Source: an uncultured Monoglobus sp. | Lineage (GTDB): Bacteria > Bacillota > Clostridia > Monoglobales > Monoglobaceae | Assembly (NCBI GenBank): GCA_947630505.1 | Contig: CANRHV010000005.1 | Coordinates: 1 to 64,000, forward strand | Direction of reading: 5' to 3' | DNA length: 64,000 nucleotides | Position numbers and translations under genes: made by a program | Shown here: piece after piece, positions 28,571 through 37,086 of the stretch | How positions within the stretch are numbered: the first letter of the stretch is position 1 | How the letters are laid out: the number at the start of each line of letters is the position of its first letter | The notes under the pieces: model-generated | Seen by the model: the letters and a program-made list of their open reading frames with translations, nothing else | Database searches by the model: none | Told to the model about the DNA's origin: nothing

Positions 28571-31500
28571 TTATTTAACCTCGTAAGTATACGGACGCTG
28601 CTTGTACACTACAATCTCGGTTTTTAAGCCTCTTTTTAAAACATACGCGTAATCCAGCATACCCGGAATAGGATTAGTTCCCGAAAATGATCCGCAATTT
28701 ATAATATGACCGGTTGACACGCCCATATCTCCGGCCAAATACGGATCTACGGTTATTTCGTCAACGCTTCCAATTCCGCATCTTGAAGCTGTCGCCTTCG
28801 CCGAATCATAAACATAGCATATTGATTCTTTGTTTTCCGTCGAAACGGTTTGAACATTTGTCATATCGGGATAATAGTCACCCGACGTCATTGGCGCGAT
28901 ATAAAGAGTGCCGCCTTCTTTGCCGACTATCGCTCCAAAATACGCTTCTTCGCCGACAGATGCATTATATATTTGATCAATCACCGGAATTCCGGCCCCA
29001 TCTCTGCCCGATGTAATATCCGATAATATCTCTCCATAAAACGAGATATACGGATCGGCAGACACTATCAAACCATCGGATATTTTCAGATTAACCAATG
29101 TTCCGGGCTGAGTATTAAGGGTAATATCAGGATCGTTGAAATCCGGAGATGTCAGCGCGGTCTTTAAAACGCCGTCCTGATAATAATCGACTTTAACCGC
29201 ATCGTTTTCCACTCCGATGTTTGCGATAAAAGCGATACCCTGAATTTCTGCCGGATCGGGCGGAGGCGTGACGCTCGACACATCTATAACTTCCGGCACG
29301 TCGGTTATCGGCTCAAGGCTTCCGTCCTTGTTCCAGACAAAGACCTTAATATGATCGGCTTTGTCGCTATATTTAAGCTCACTTACTATATCCGCGCCAT
29401 CATAAACCGCCGTGTACGCGTCGATCAGCACATCGTTTTCATCGTACAACGCCGCAAATACCTCGGATTTTTCCCTGTCCTCGATTTTGACTATATTATC
29501 AAGACTTGTGCTTACACTGATAATATCATTCTGAATGACAATATCACTCACCGGCATGTTATAATTCGGAGCCGCACTCGGCACCGCTGTCGGCGAGGGT
29601 GAGTCCTGAGCTGTCGGTATCGGCGTCGATGTTTCCGGAGCTGTAGGTGTCGGCGTTGATGTTTCCGGAGCTGTAGGTGTCGGCGTTGATATTTCCGGAG
29701 CTGTAGGTGTCGGCGTCAATGTTTCCGGGGCTGTAGGTGTCGGCAAAGGCTCCGGCTTCCATCCAAAATGAATGTTCTCAAGTTTCAAACTCCCGTTGCC
29801 AAATCCTATATCTATAAGATTCCATTGTTCTTCGTTTCCGGAATAATATATATCTTCCAATGCCGGGCAGATATTAAACGCACTATCAGCAATACATGCA
29901 ACACTACTTGGAATTTTCACACTTAATAAACCGCCACAAAAATTAAACGCAGAATCACCAATCCTTATCACACCGTCCGGTATAGTCACGTCAGTTAAAG
30001 CGTTACAACCCCAAAATGCATAATCTCCAATACTTGTCACTCCGTTTGGTATCGTATAATACGGCTGAATCTTATCTTTAGCATACACAACAATTTCTGT
30101 TTTATCTTTATTAAACAATACTCCATCAATTGAAGAATAATAATTATTATGTACCGGCACGGCTATATTAAGTATGCCGCAGCTGGAAAATGCACCCAAG
30201 CCTATACTTGTTACGCCTTCGGGAACTGTTATGTTTGTTAAAATGTTACAGTCCTGAAAAGCCCAATCACCTATACTTCTAAGACTTTCCGGTATGATAA
30301 CGTTTGTTAAGGATATGCAATGTCTAAACGTGCTTTCGGCAATGTCTGTCACACCTTCGGGTATTTTAACGCTTGTTAAACTGCTGCAATCATAAAACGC
30401 TCTAGCGCCAATACTTGTCACAGTTTCGGGTATTTCAACGCTTGTTAAACTGCTGCATTCATAAAACGCACTATTGCCAATACTTGTCACACCTTCGGGT
30501 ATTTCAACGCTTGCCAAGCTTCCACAACCGTTAAACGCACTCTCGCCAATACTTGTCACGCCTTCGGGTATTTCAACGCTTGTCAGGCTGCCACAACCGT
30601 TAAACGCGCTGTCGCCAATATTTGTCACACCTTTGGGTATTTCAACGCTTGTCAAACTTCCACATCCGTTAAACGCACTGTCGCAAATACTTGTCACACC
30701 GCTTGGTATTATATAATCCGGTTGAATTAAATCCTTCGAATATCCAATTAATTCTGTTTGAGCTTTATTAAACAGAACTCCGTTAACCGAAGAATAATTA
30801 TTATTCAACAATGAAACTTCTATATTAATGCTGCCGCAGCCGGCAAAAGCACCCCCGCCAATGCTTATTACGCTGTCCGGTATCGACAACACTCCCGTTA
30901 ATCCGATGCACCCGGAAAAAGCTTCGTTGCCAATACTTTTCACGCCATTCGCTATGTTTACATTTTTTAATTCGCTACAATCAGAAAAAGCTTGCGCGCC
31001 AATATTTATTACACTATCCGGTATTGTTACTCCGGCTATGTTTTTGTTTTTAATAAATGCTTCATCGGCAATGCATATTGTTCCGTTTTTTATAATATAT
31101 TCGGAGGTGCTTTGCTCAAAGATTGCTTTAATAAGATATTTTCCTATATAAAGTACGCCATTCTGCCAATTATCTGTTTCGTTATAGTACGCGGTGTTAT
31201 AAAAAGCCCGTTGGCCAATACTTTTCACGCTGTCCGGCACAATCACATTTGACAAACTCTTGCAATCGCGAAACGCACTGTCGCCAATACTTGTCACACC
31301 TTCGGGTATTTCAACGCTTGTTAAACTGCCGCAATCGCGAAACGCCATATAACCAATTTTCGTTACACTATTTGGTATTGTATATTCCGGCTGAATGTCA
31401 TCTTTAGCATATGCGACTATCTCTGTTTTATCTTTATTAAACAACACTCCATCAATTGAGGAATAATTATTATTCTGAGGTGACACTTCTATATTAAGTC

Positions 31501-31801
31501 TGCCACAACCTGCAAACGCACCTCCGTTAACATTTACGACGCTGGCCGGTATCATAACTCTTGTTAATTGACGCTTGTGAAGAAAAGTATAGGTGTCAAT
31601 ACTTGTTACCGGCAAACCCTCTATTTCGGCGGGAATATCTACATCCGCTTCCGTGGTGCCATTATACCCTGTTATTTCAATATGATCATCATATTTTTCG
31701 TATTCCAAACACGTGCCCTCAAAAGTATCGGCGTGCGCCGCAATCGGTATAATCAAAAGCGCAGACAGAACCAAAAACATAATTCCCAATTTCTTTTTCA
31801 T
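28571..31801 (-). CDS. Large BspA-like LRR_5 surface protein with PT linker
   Basis: Signal peptide MKKKLGIMFLVLSALLIIPIAAHA; many IGDSAFNGCGSLTSVEIPEGVTS units; APETSTPTPT linker. Confidence 0.92.
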   Translation of the reverse strand: MKKKLGIMFLVLSALLIIPIAAHADTFEGTCLEYEKYDDHIEITGYNGTTEADVDIPAEIEGLPVTSIDTYTFLHKRQLTRVMIPASVVNVNGGAFAGCGRLNIEVSPQNNNYSSIDGVLFNKDKTEIVAYAKDDIQPEYTIPNSVTKIGYMAFRDCGSLTSVEIPEGVTSIGDSAFRDCKSLSNVIVPDSVKSIGQRAFYNTAYYNETDNWQNGVLYIGKYLIKAIFEQSTSEYIIKNGTICIADEAFIKNKNIAGVTIPDSVINIGAQAFSDCSELKNVNIANGVKSIGNEAFSGCIGLTGVLSIPDSVISIGGGAFAGCGSINIEVSLLNNNYSSVNGVLFNKAQTELIGYSKDLIQPDYIIPSGVTSICDSAFNGCGSLTSVEIPKGVTNIGDSAFNGCGSLTSVEIPEGVTSIGESAFNGCGSLASVEIPEGVTSIGNSAFYECSSLTSVEIPETVTSIGARAFYDCSSLTSVKIPEGVTDIAESTFRHCISLTNVIIPESLRSIGDWAFQDCNILTNITVPEGVTSIGLGAFSSCGILNIAVPVHNNYYSSIDGVLFNKDKTEIVVYAKDKIQPYYTIPNGVTSIGDYAFWGCNALTDVTIPDGVIRIGDSAFNFCGGLLSVKIPSSVACIADSAFNICPALEDIYYSGNEEQWNLIDIGFGNGSLKLENIHFGWKPEPLPTPTAPETLTPTPTAPEISTPTPTAPETSTPTPTAPETSTPIPTAQDSPSPTAVPSAAPNYNMPVSDIVIQNDIISVSTSLDNIVKIEDREKSEVFAALYDENDVLIDAYTAVYDGADIVSELKYSDKADHIKVFVWNKDGSLEPITDVPEVIDVSSVTPPPDPAEIQGIAFIANIGVENDAVKVDYYQDGVLKTALTSPDFNDPDITLNTQPGTLVNLKISDGLIVSADPYISFYGEILSDITSGRDGAGIPVIDQIYNASVGEEAYFGAIVGKEGGTLYIAPMTSGDYYPDMTNVQTVSTENKESICYVYDSAKATASRCGIGSVDEITVDPYLAGDMGVSTGHIINCGSFSGTNPIPGMLDYAYVLKRGLKTEIVVYKQRPYTYEVK
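29605..29750 (-). repeat. 30-bp coding repeat (APETSTPTPT)
   Basis: ctgtaggtgtcggcgttgatgtttccggag reiterated about 5 times. Confidence 0.9.
30335..30700 (-). repeat. 69-bp LRR-encoding tandem repeats (23 aa), near identical at DNA level
   Basis: Repeated aatacttgtcacaccttcgggtatttcaacgcttgtcaaacttccacaaccgttaaacgcactgtcgcc. Confidence 0.88.
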
Positions 31802-31854
31802 AACTTTTTGCCTCCGTATTAATTAATTTAATTACTTTTTACAAACTAAAAAGT

Positions 31855-32018
31855 GCGCCGCCGCAATCGGGTGACGCACAAAAAACGCATTACTCCGATT
31901 GCTGCGACGCAAATAATTTCGTTCGGATAAAGTATACGAAAAGAGAGTAAGCATTTTTATCATATGATAAAAATGTCTACTTCATCCGAACAGGACAAAG
32001 AATATCCATTTGCGTCGC
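31855..32018 (-). promoter_or_regulatory. Nested inverted-repeat / attenuator-like leader upstream of the BspA gene
   Basis: GCGACGCAAAT (31904..31914) / ATTTGCGTCGC (32008..32018); GTTCGGAT (31921..31928) / ATCCGAAC (31984..31991); perfect 24-bp palindrome CATTTTTATCATATGATAAAAATG (31952..31975); downstream competing CCGATTGC/GCAATCGG and GTGCG...CGCAC-TTTTT hairpins. Confidence 0.6.
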
Positions 32019-32083
32019 AAAATTATTTTACCACATTTCGTAAATATTAACAAGCATTATTTTTGTAAAAACTGCTTTGGCGT

Positions 32084-32698
32084 TTATTTGCCAAAGCCGT
32101 TTGGTTTTACACGGTTTAACAAGACAATTTTTTCATCCGTGTCAATATATTTTTTTGATTTGTATAATACTTTAAATTTAGGCTGTCCTATTATATGTCT
32201 ATTATTCTCTGCCGCGAAAAAACTGCTGCCGCAGAGAACTCCTTTTTGATTACCCCGATATGTCAAAAAGAAACACAAGTTTGGTAAATTATCATCAAAA
32301 AACAACAAGTAATCCGCGCTTATTCCGCTGCCTTTAACTTTATTTTTATAATATCTGAAAATCAAATCTTCCTTGTCAAGCAATTTTTCAAGCTGACAAA
32401 AATAGCGGATCCTGCTATCGATCTCGTCAAAAAACACACTTTTTTGCAGATCGTCAAACGTAATCGTGCCATCTGCGACCGCATCAAATAATTGGGATTT
32501 ACTAAACGAAGGATCATTCAACTTTTCTATATCTCTGAGCTTGTGCAAGCCTACAAGATGAAAAAAATCCTCCTTCATAAAATTGACCTTAAGAGATATA
32601 AGTTTGTTTTTATGTCCCGCTTTAAAAGTATATTCCGTTTTTAATAATCTTTCAAACGCTTTTGCGCTTTTTGTTAGCTTATCCATATTACACACCAA
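32084..32698 (-). CDS. PBECR4-like (BECR-fold) nuclease/toxin domain protein
   Basis: MDKLTKSAKAFERLLKTEYTFKAG...VNFMKEDFFHLVGLHKLRDI...FDEIDSRIRYFCQLEKLLDKEDLIFRY; resembles the PBECR4 FFHLxGLHKL pattern; start uncertain (TTG 32698 or ATG 32686). Confidence 0.65.
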   Translation of the reverse strand: MVCNMDKLTKSAKAFERLLKTEYTFKAGHKNKLISLKVNFMKEDFFHLVGLHKLRDIEKLNDPSFSKSQLFDAVADGTITFDDLQKSVFFDEIDSRIRYFCQLEKLLDKEDLIFRYYKNKVKGSGISADYLLFFDDNLPNLCFFLTYRGNQKGVLCGSSFFAAENNRHIIGQPKFKVLYKSKKYIDTDEKIVLLNRVKPNGFGK

Positions 32699-32707
32699 AA
32701 TTCAATT

Positions 32708-32907
32708 TAAAAAATGCCCCGATATAATCGAGGCACAAATTAGAGTGTTTTCTTTCAGATATTTTAAATCCTATTCGCCATGTGGTAATCACACAACCCT
32801 CCGCAGAGCTCCGCATATCACCGACGGCGAACCGACAATATGTTTCAACGCTCAAAACAGCCTCTGAGAACTGTTTGTATCAAATTTAAATACATTAAAG
32901 TATTTAC
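32708..32907 (-). ncRNA. Candidate ~200-nt structured RNA with own promoter and terminator, upstream of the PBECR4-like gene
   Basis: Minus strand promoter TTGCAT-16 nt-TATAAT (32914..32941); hairpins AAACAG..CTGTTT, CATATTGTCGG-UUCG-CCGTCGGTGATATG, GTGTG-ATTAC-CACAT; terminator GCCTCGATTATATCGGGGCATTTTTT (32708..32735). Confidence 0.5.
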
Positions 32908-32991
32908 ATATATATTATATCACAAATTTTAAAAAATGCAACTAATATTTTTAAAAAATATATTTTTGTCAATATTTACATTTTTTGCGAC

Positions 32992-33738
32992 TTATTTTTT
33001 GTATTCCTCAAGCATTTGCTCGATTTCTTGTTTGGATTTGAGGCTCAGGAACGAGAAGGGCTTGTCCAGAGATTTTTCTATGAGCTCTATGCCTCTTTGT
33101 TTTTCACCCTGTTTTATCAAAAGCTCGCCGTAGCCGTAGTAGGCCTCGGGGAACCTCGGCTCGGGGTCGCGTTTAAGAAGCTCCTCGTATGTCTCTCTGG
33201 CCTTGTCATAATCCCCGTTTATCGCGTAGGCCTCGGCCAGGTTGTCGGTAATTATGTTGTCGTCGCTGTTGTAGTCGTAGGCCTCCTCGTTGAACTCGAC
33301 CGCCTTTTTGCCGTCGCCCTTCAGGTTATACATGATACCCAGGTTCTGATATATCGTGGTGATCCTGAAATTGTTTTCGTACACTTCTTCAAGCTTTTCT
33401 ATCGCGGAATCGAGGTCGCCCTCTTTCCAGCTGACAAGCGCCTGAAGCGACATCAGTCTGTAGCGGTCGGCGGTGTTGGGCTTGGTGAGCATATAGGCGT
33501 CGGCGAAAATCTTTTTCGCCGCCTTGAGCTCGCCGCAGCGCAGGCAGTTGTAGCCGAACAGTATCATATCTCCGGCGCCCAGGTTTCCCACCTTGCTCGC
33601 TATGTTAAAAATTTTCAGCGAGCCTTGATAGTCGCCCTTGGCATATTTTTGCTTGGCGAACAGCGCCACGATGCCCGCGCGCTTGATTATTATAAACACA
33701 AGCGCCACAAGCAGCAGTATTTGCCAGATAAATTTCAT
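32992..33738 (-). CDS. TPR repeat protein, membrane-anchored
   Basis: N-terminal TM; IYQNLGIMYNLKGDGKKAVEFNEEAYDYNSDDNIITDNLAEAYAINGDYDKARETYEELLKRDPEP. Confidence 0.88.
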   Translation of the reverse strand: MKFIWQILLLVALVFIIIKRAGIVALFAKQKYAKGDYQGSLKIFNIASKVGNLGAGDMILFGYNCLRCGELKAAKKIFADAYMLTKPNTADRYRLMSLQALVSWKEGDLDSAIEKLEEVYENNFRITTIYQNLGIMYNLKGDGKKAVEFNEEAYDYNSDDNIITDNLAEAYAINGDYDKARETYEELLKRDPEPRFPEAYYGYGELLIKQGEKQRGIELIEKSLDKPFSFLSLKSKQEIEQMLEEYKK

Positions 33739-33787
33739 AATATTCGCTCCTTAATATAAATTTCCGCAGCCCCGCGAAAACCTTAAC

Positions 33788-34073
33788 GGGCGGATAATAT
33801 CCGCCCGACGGGACGCCGGGGTCGTCGTCCCCTACGACTGCGGGAAAACGCCAATGATTTCTGCCAAATCATCTCTGCGTAGTCACTATTCGCTAATTCC
33901 TAGTCTCTACGTTGACAGCTCTCCCCAAGGGGCGAGCCGGGACGCCGGGGTCGTCGTCCCCTACGATCGCGGGAAAACGCCAATGATTTCAGCCGGATCA
34001 TCTCCGCGTAGTCACTATTCGCTAATTCCCAGTCTCTACGTTCGTAGGGGCGGATGACCTCGGCCGCCCGCAC
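33788..34073. repeat. Composite intergenic repeat: 129-bp tandem duplication plus dispersed elements
   Basis: gggacgccggggtcgtcgtcccctacga...cactattcgctaattc starts at 33810 and 33939; contains 33914..33938 (also at 22518 and 35493) and 33788..33815 (reverse complement at 35571..35598). Confidence 0.88.
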
Positions 34074-34077
34074 GAGG

Positions 34078-35430
34078 CTATACCAAATTATTCACGGTTC
34101 TGGGGTAGGGCAGCACGTCGCGGATATTCGACATTCCGGTGACGTACATAACAAGCCTCTCAAAGCCCAGGCCGAAGCCCGCGTGGCTGCATCCGCCGAA
34201 TATGCGGAGGTCAAGGTATCTTGAATACGCATCCTTGTCGAGCCCCAGCTCGTCCATGCGCTTTTCAAGCACATCTATCCGCTCCTCGCGCCTGCTGCCG
34301 CCGATTATCTCTCCGATGCCCGGAACCAGGCAGTCGACCGCTGCCACGGTTTTGTTGTCGTCGTTGAGGCGCATGTAAAACGCCTTGATCTCCTTGGGGT
34401 AGTCGGTGACGAACACCGGCTTTTTGAACAGTTCCTCGGTCAGGTACCGCTCGTGCTCGGTTTGAAGGTCGACGCCCCACTCCACGGGGTACTCGAACTT
34501 CCTTCCCGACGCCTTGAGCTTTTCCACCGCCTCGGTGTACGTCACTCTGCCGAACTCGCTCTCCGCCACGTGGCGCAGGCGCTCAAGCAAACCCTTGTCC
34601 ACAAATTTATTGAAAAACTCCAGTTCGTCCGCCGCGTTTTCCAGAACATAATTTATCAGATATTTCAGCATGTCCTCCGCAAGCTCCATGTCGTCGTCAA
34701 GGTCGGCAAACGCGATCTCGGGCTCTATCATCCAGAACTCGGCCGCGTGGCGCGCGGTGTTGCTGTTCTCGGCGCGGAACGTGGGGCCGAAGGTGTAGAT
34801 ATTGCCGAACGCCATAGCGAAGGCCTCGCCCTCAAGCTGGCCGCTGACGGTCAGCGAAGCGGGAATGCCGAAAAAGTCGTCCTTGATATCGGTCTCTCCC
34901 GGATCGAGCGTCGTCACGCGGAACATTTCGCCCGCGCCCTCGCAGTCGCTGCCGGTGATTATCGGTGTATGAACGTACACAAAGCCCCTCTCGGAAAAAT
35001 ATTTGTGTATCGCCTGAGCCAGCATTGAGCGCACCCTGAACACCGCCGACAGGGCGTTGGTCCTGGGGCGCAGATGCGGGATCGTGCGCAAAAACTCAAA
35101 GGTGTGCCGCTTTTTCTGAAGCGGGTACTCGGGTGCGCTCGCTCCCTCGATCTCGGCGCTGTCGGCCTTGAGCTCAAAGGGCTGCTTGGCGCCCGGAGTC
35201 TCCTCCAGCACGCCGCCGAAGGTCACAGCCGAGCCCACATTCAGCTTTGAAATTTCCGCGAAATTTTCGAGGCGGTCGGCCTCTATCACCACCTGGAGGT
35301 TTTTGAAGCAGGAGCCGTCGTTCAGCTCCACGAAGCCGAAATTCTTGGAGACGCGCGCGGTGCGCACCCATCCGCTGACGGTTATCTCCTTTCCGCCAAA
35401 ACCTCCGCCGAACAAATCTTTTATTTTCAT
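34078..35430 (-). CDS. asnS: Asparagine--tRNA ligase
   Basis: [37 protein letters not shown]-type catalytic core, [34 protein letters not shown]. Confidence 0.95.
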   Translation of the reverse strand: MKIKDLFGGGFGGKEITVSGWVRTARVSKNFGFVELNDGSCFKNLQVVIEADRLENFAEISKLNVGSAVTFGGVLEETPGAKQPFELKADSAEIEGASAPEYPLQKKRHTFEFLRTIPHLRPRTNALSAVFRVRSMLAQAIHKYFSERGFVYVHTPIITGSDCEGAGEMFRVTTLDPGETDIKDDFFGIPASLTVSGQLEGEAFAMAFGNIYTFGPTFRAENSNTARHAAEFWMIEPEIAFADLDDDMELAEDMLKYLINYVLENAADELEFFNKFVDKGLLERLRHVAESEFGRVTYTEAVEKLKASGRKFEYPVEWGVDLQTEHERYLTEELFKKPVFVTDYPKEIKAFYMRLNDDNKTVAAVDCLVPGIGEIIGGSRREERIDVLEKRMDELGLDKDAYSRYLDLRIFGGCSHAGFGLGFERLVMYVTGMSNIRDVLPYPRTVNNLV

Positions 35431-35469
35431 AACATTATACCGTCCTTTTTAATGATCGGGTAAAATAAA

Positions 35470-35610
35470 CCCCTCTCAGTCAGGCTTCGCCTGACAGCTC
35501 TCCCCAAGGGGCGAGCCTAACTTCCAACGTAACCGTGGCGTGCAAAATCTGTAGGGGACGGCGCCCTCGACGTCCCGTCGGGCGGATATTATCCGCCCGC
35601 CCGATTTTCT
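35470..35610. repeat. Dispersed intergenic repeat cluster
   Basis: TCAGGCTTCGCCTGACAGCTCTCCCCAAGGGGCGAGCC and CGTCCCGTCGGGCGGATATTATCCGCCC; see 33788..33938. Confidence 0.85.
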
Positions 35611-35647
35611 ACGTTTGCTTTGCGGACATTTAGTTTAACGCACCATC

Positions 35648-36157
35648 CTAATCAAGCGAAAAGTGGTTTTGCTTGCTGTAGTCCTTGATAAGCTCGGCGC
35701 GGGGATAGCCGCGGCTGTGCTCGACCGAGTTTATGTAAAAGCCTCTGCCGTAGTAGAAGCGTATAAGCGGCGTGACGTGCGAGCCGGTGTGCAGGCGCAG
35801 GATCTTCACATTGTTCTCCCGCATGACCTTGTCGACCACGCTCATAAGTATTTTGCCTATACCGTTGTTGCGCTGGGTCGACTTGACCGCGAAACGGCTC
35901 AGATACGCCTCGTGGTTGCCGAGCAGTTCGATACGCACCGCGCCCACGGGCTGATCGTCGATAAACACGACGAAAACCTCTTTATTCTCAATATCGCGCA
36001 GCACGTCCTCGCTCGTCTCGTTGAGCGCCTCTATGTCGTAATCGAGGCCCGCCATCTCGCAATATTTCAAAAACGCGTCCTTGGTTATTTTTTTGATAGC
36101 CGGAACATCCTCGCGGCTCGCGCGCTTGACCTCGAACGCGTAAAGCTGCTTACTCAT
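35648..36157 (-). CDS. GNAT family N-acetyltransferase
   Basis: VGAVRIELLGNHEAYLSRFAVKSTQRNNGIGKILMSVVDKVMRENNVKILRLHTGSHVTPLIRFYYGRGF. Confidence 0.88.
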   Translation of the reverse strand: MSKQLYAFEVKRASREDVPAIKKITKDAFLKYCEMAGLDYDIEALNETSEDVLRDIENKEVFVVFIDDQPVGAVRIELLGNHEAYLSRFAVKSTQRNNGIGKILMSVVDKVMRENNVKILRLHTGSHVTPLIRFYYGRGFYINSVEHSRGYPRAELIKDYSKQNHFSLD

Positions 36158-37085
36158 TTTTATTATCCCCCACCATCAGCATTGCCATAACCGCTTTTTG
36201 CGCGTGCAATCTGTTTTCCGCCTCGTCGAACACCACGCTGCGCTCGCCGTCGATAACGTCGGCCGTCATCTCAAAGCCGCGGTACGCGGGCAGACAGTGC
36301 ATGAATATACTGTCGGGCTTTGACTTGTTAAACAGCTCAAGGTCGATCTGATAGCCCTGAAAAGCCTTTACCCTCTTTTCTTTTTCGCTCTCTTGGCCCA
36401 TGCTGGCCCATGTGTCGGTGTATACCACGTCGGCGCCGGTTATCGCCTCGACCGGGTCGTTTGTCATAACTATCTTTGAGCCCAAAACCTTGGCGTCCTC
36501 ACGGGCATTGGCCACGATCTCGGGGTCGCACTCATAGCCCTTGGGCGAGCCGACGCTGATGTCCATACCCGCCTTGGCGCAGGCGTAGAGCAGCGAGTGG
36601 GCTACATTGTTGCCGTCGCCGATATAGGCAAGCTTGAGGCCGCGCAGCCGTCCCTTGTGCTCCTTGACCGTCATAAGGTCGGCCAGAGCCTGGCAGGGAT
36701 GCAGCAGGTCGGTCAGGCCGTTTATTATCGGGATCGAGCCGTATTTCGCCAGATCAAGCACGTCCTGATGGTCGAAAGTCCTGATCATGATTCCGTCCAC
36801 AAAGCGGCTCATGACCTTGGCGGTGTCGTAGATCGTCTCGCCGCGGCCCAACTGAATGTCGTTGGCCGAGAGGAACAGCGCCTGGCCGCCCAACTGGTAT
36901 ATGCCCGTCTCAAAGGACACGCGCGTCCTGGTGGACGATTTTGTGAAGATCATCGCGAGCGTCTTTCCCTTTAAGATATGGTGCGTCACGCCCGCCTTCT
37001 GCTCTTTTTTGAGCTTTGCCGCCAGAGACAGCAGTTGATTGAACTCCTCGTGTGAAATGTCGTGTATGCTTATAAAATGTTTCAT
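36150..37085 (-). CDS. argF: Ornithine carbamoyltransferase
   Basis: FTKSSTRTRVSFETGIYQLGG, LTDLLHPCQALADLMT, FMHCLPAYRGFEM. Confidence 0.95.
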   Translation of the reverse strand: MKHFISIHDISHEEFNQLLSLAAKLKKEQKAGVTHHILKGKTLAMIFTKSSTRTRVSFETGIYQLGGQALFLSANDIQLGRGETIYDTAKVMSRFVDGIMIRTFDHQDVLDLAKYGSIPIINGLTDLLHPCQALADLMTVKEHKGRLRGLKLAYIGDGNNVAHSLLYACAKAGMDISVGSPKGYECDPEIVANAREDAKVLGSKIVMTNDPVEAITGADVVYTDTWASMGQESEKEKRVKAFQGYQIDLELFNKSKPDSIFMHCLPAYRGFEMTADVIDGERSVVFDEAENRLHAQKAVMAMLMVGDNKNE

Positions 37086-37086
37086 G

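Noticed and set aside
32820-32900. Region resembling a degenerate CRISPR repeat or tracrRNA (gagaactgtttgtatc)
   Set aside because: Single copy, no spacers and no cas genes in the window; better described as an unassigned structured RNA.
32700-32910. T-box or SAM/TPP/FMN/cobalamin/lysine riboswitch assignment for the PBECR4 leader
   Set aside because: None of the hallmark conserved motifs of these classes was found by eye.
33016-33759. 247-aa plus-strand ORF opposite the TPR gene
   Set aside because: Mirror ORF of a codon-consistent TPR protein.
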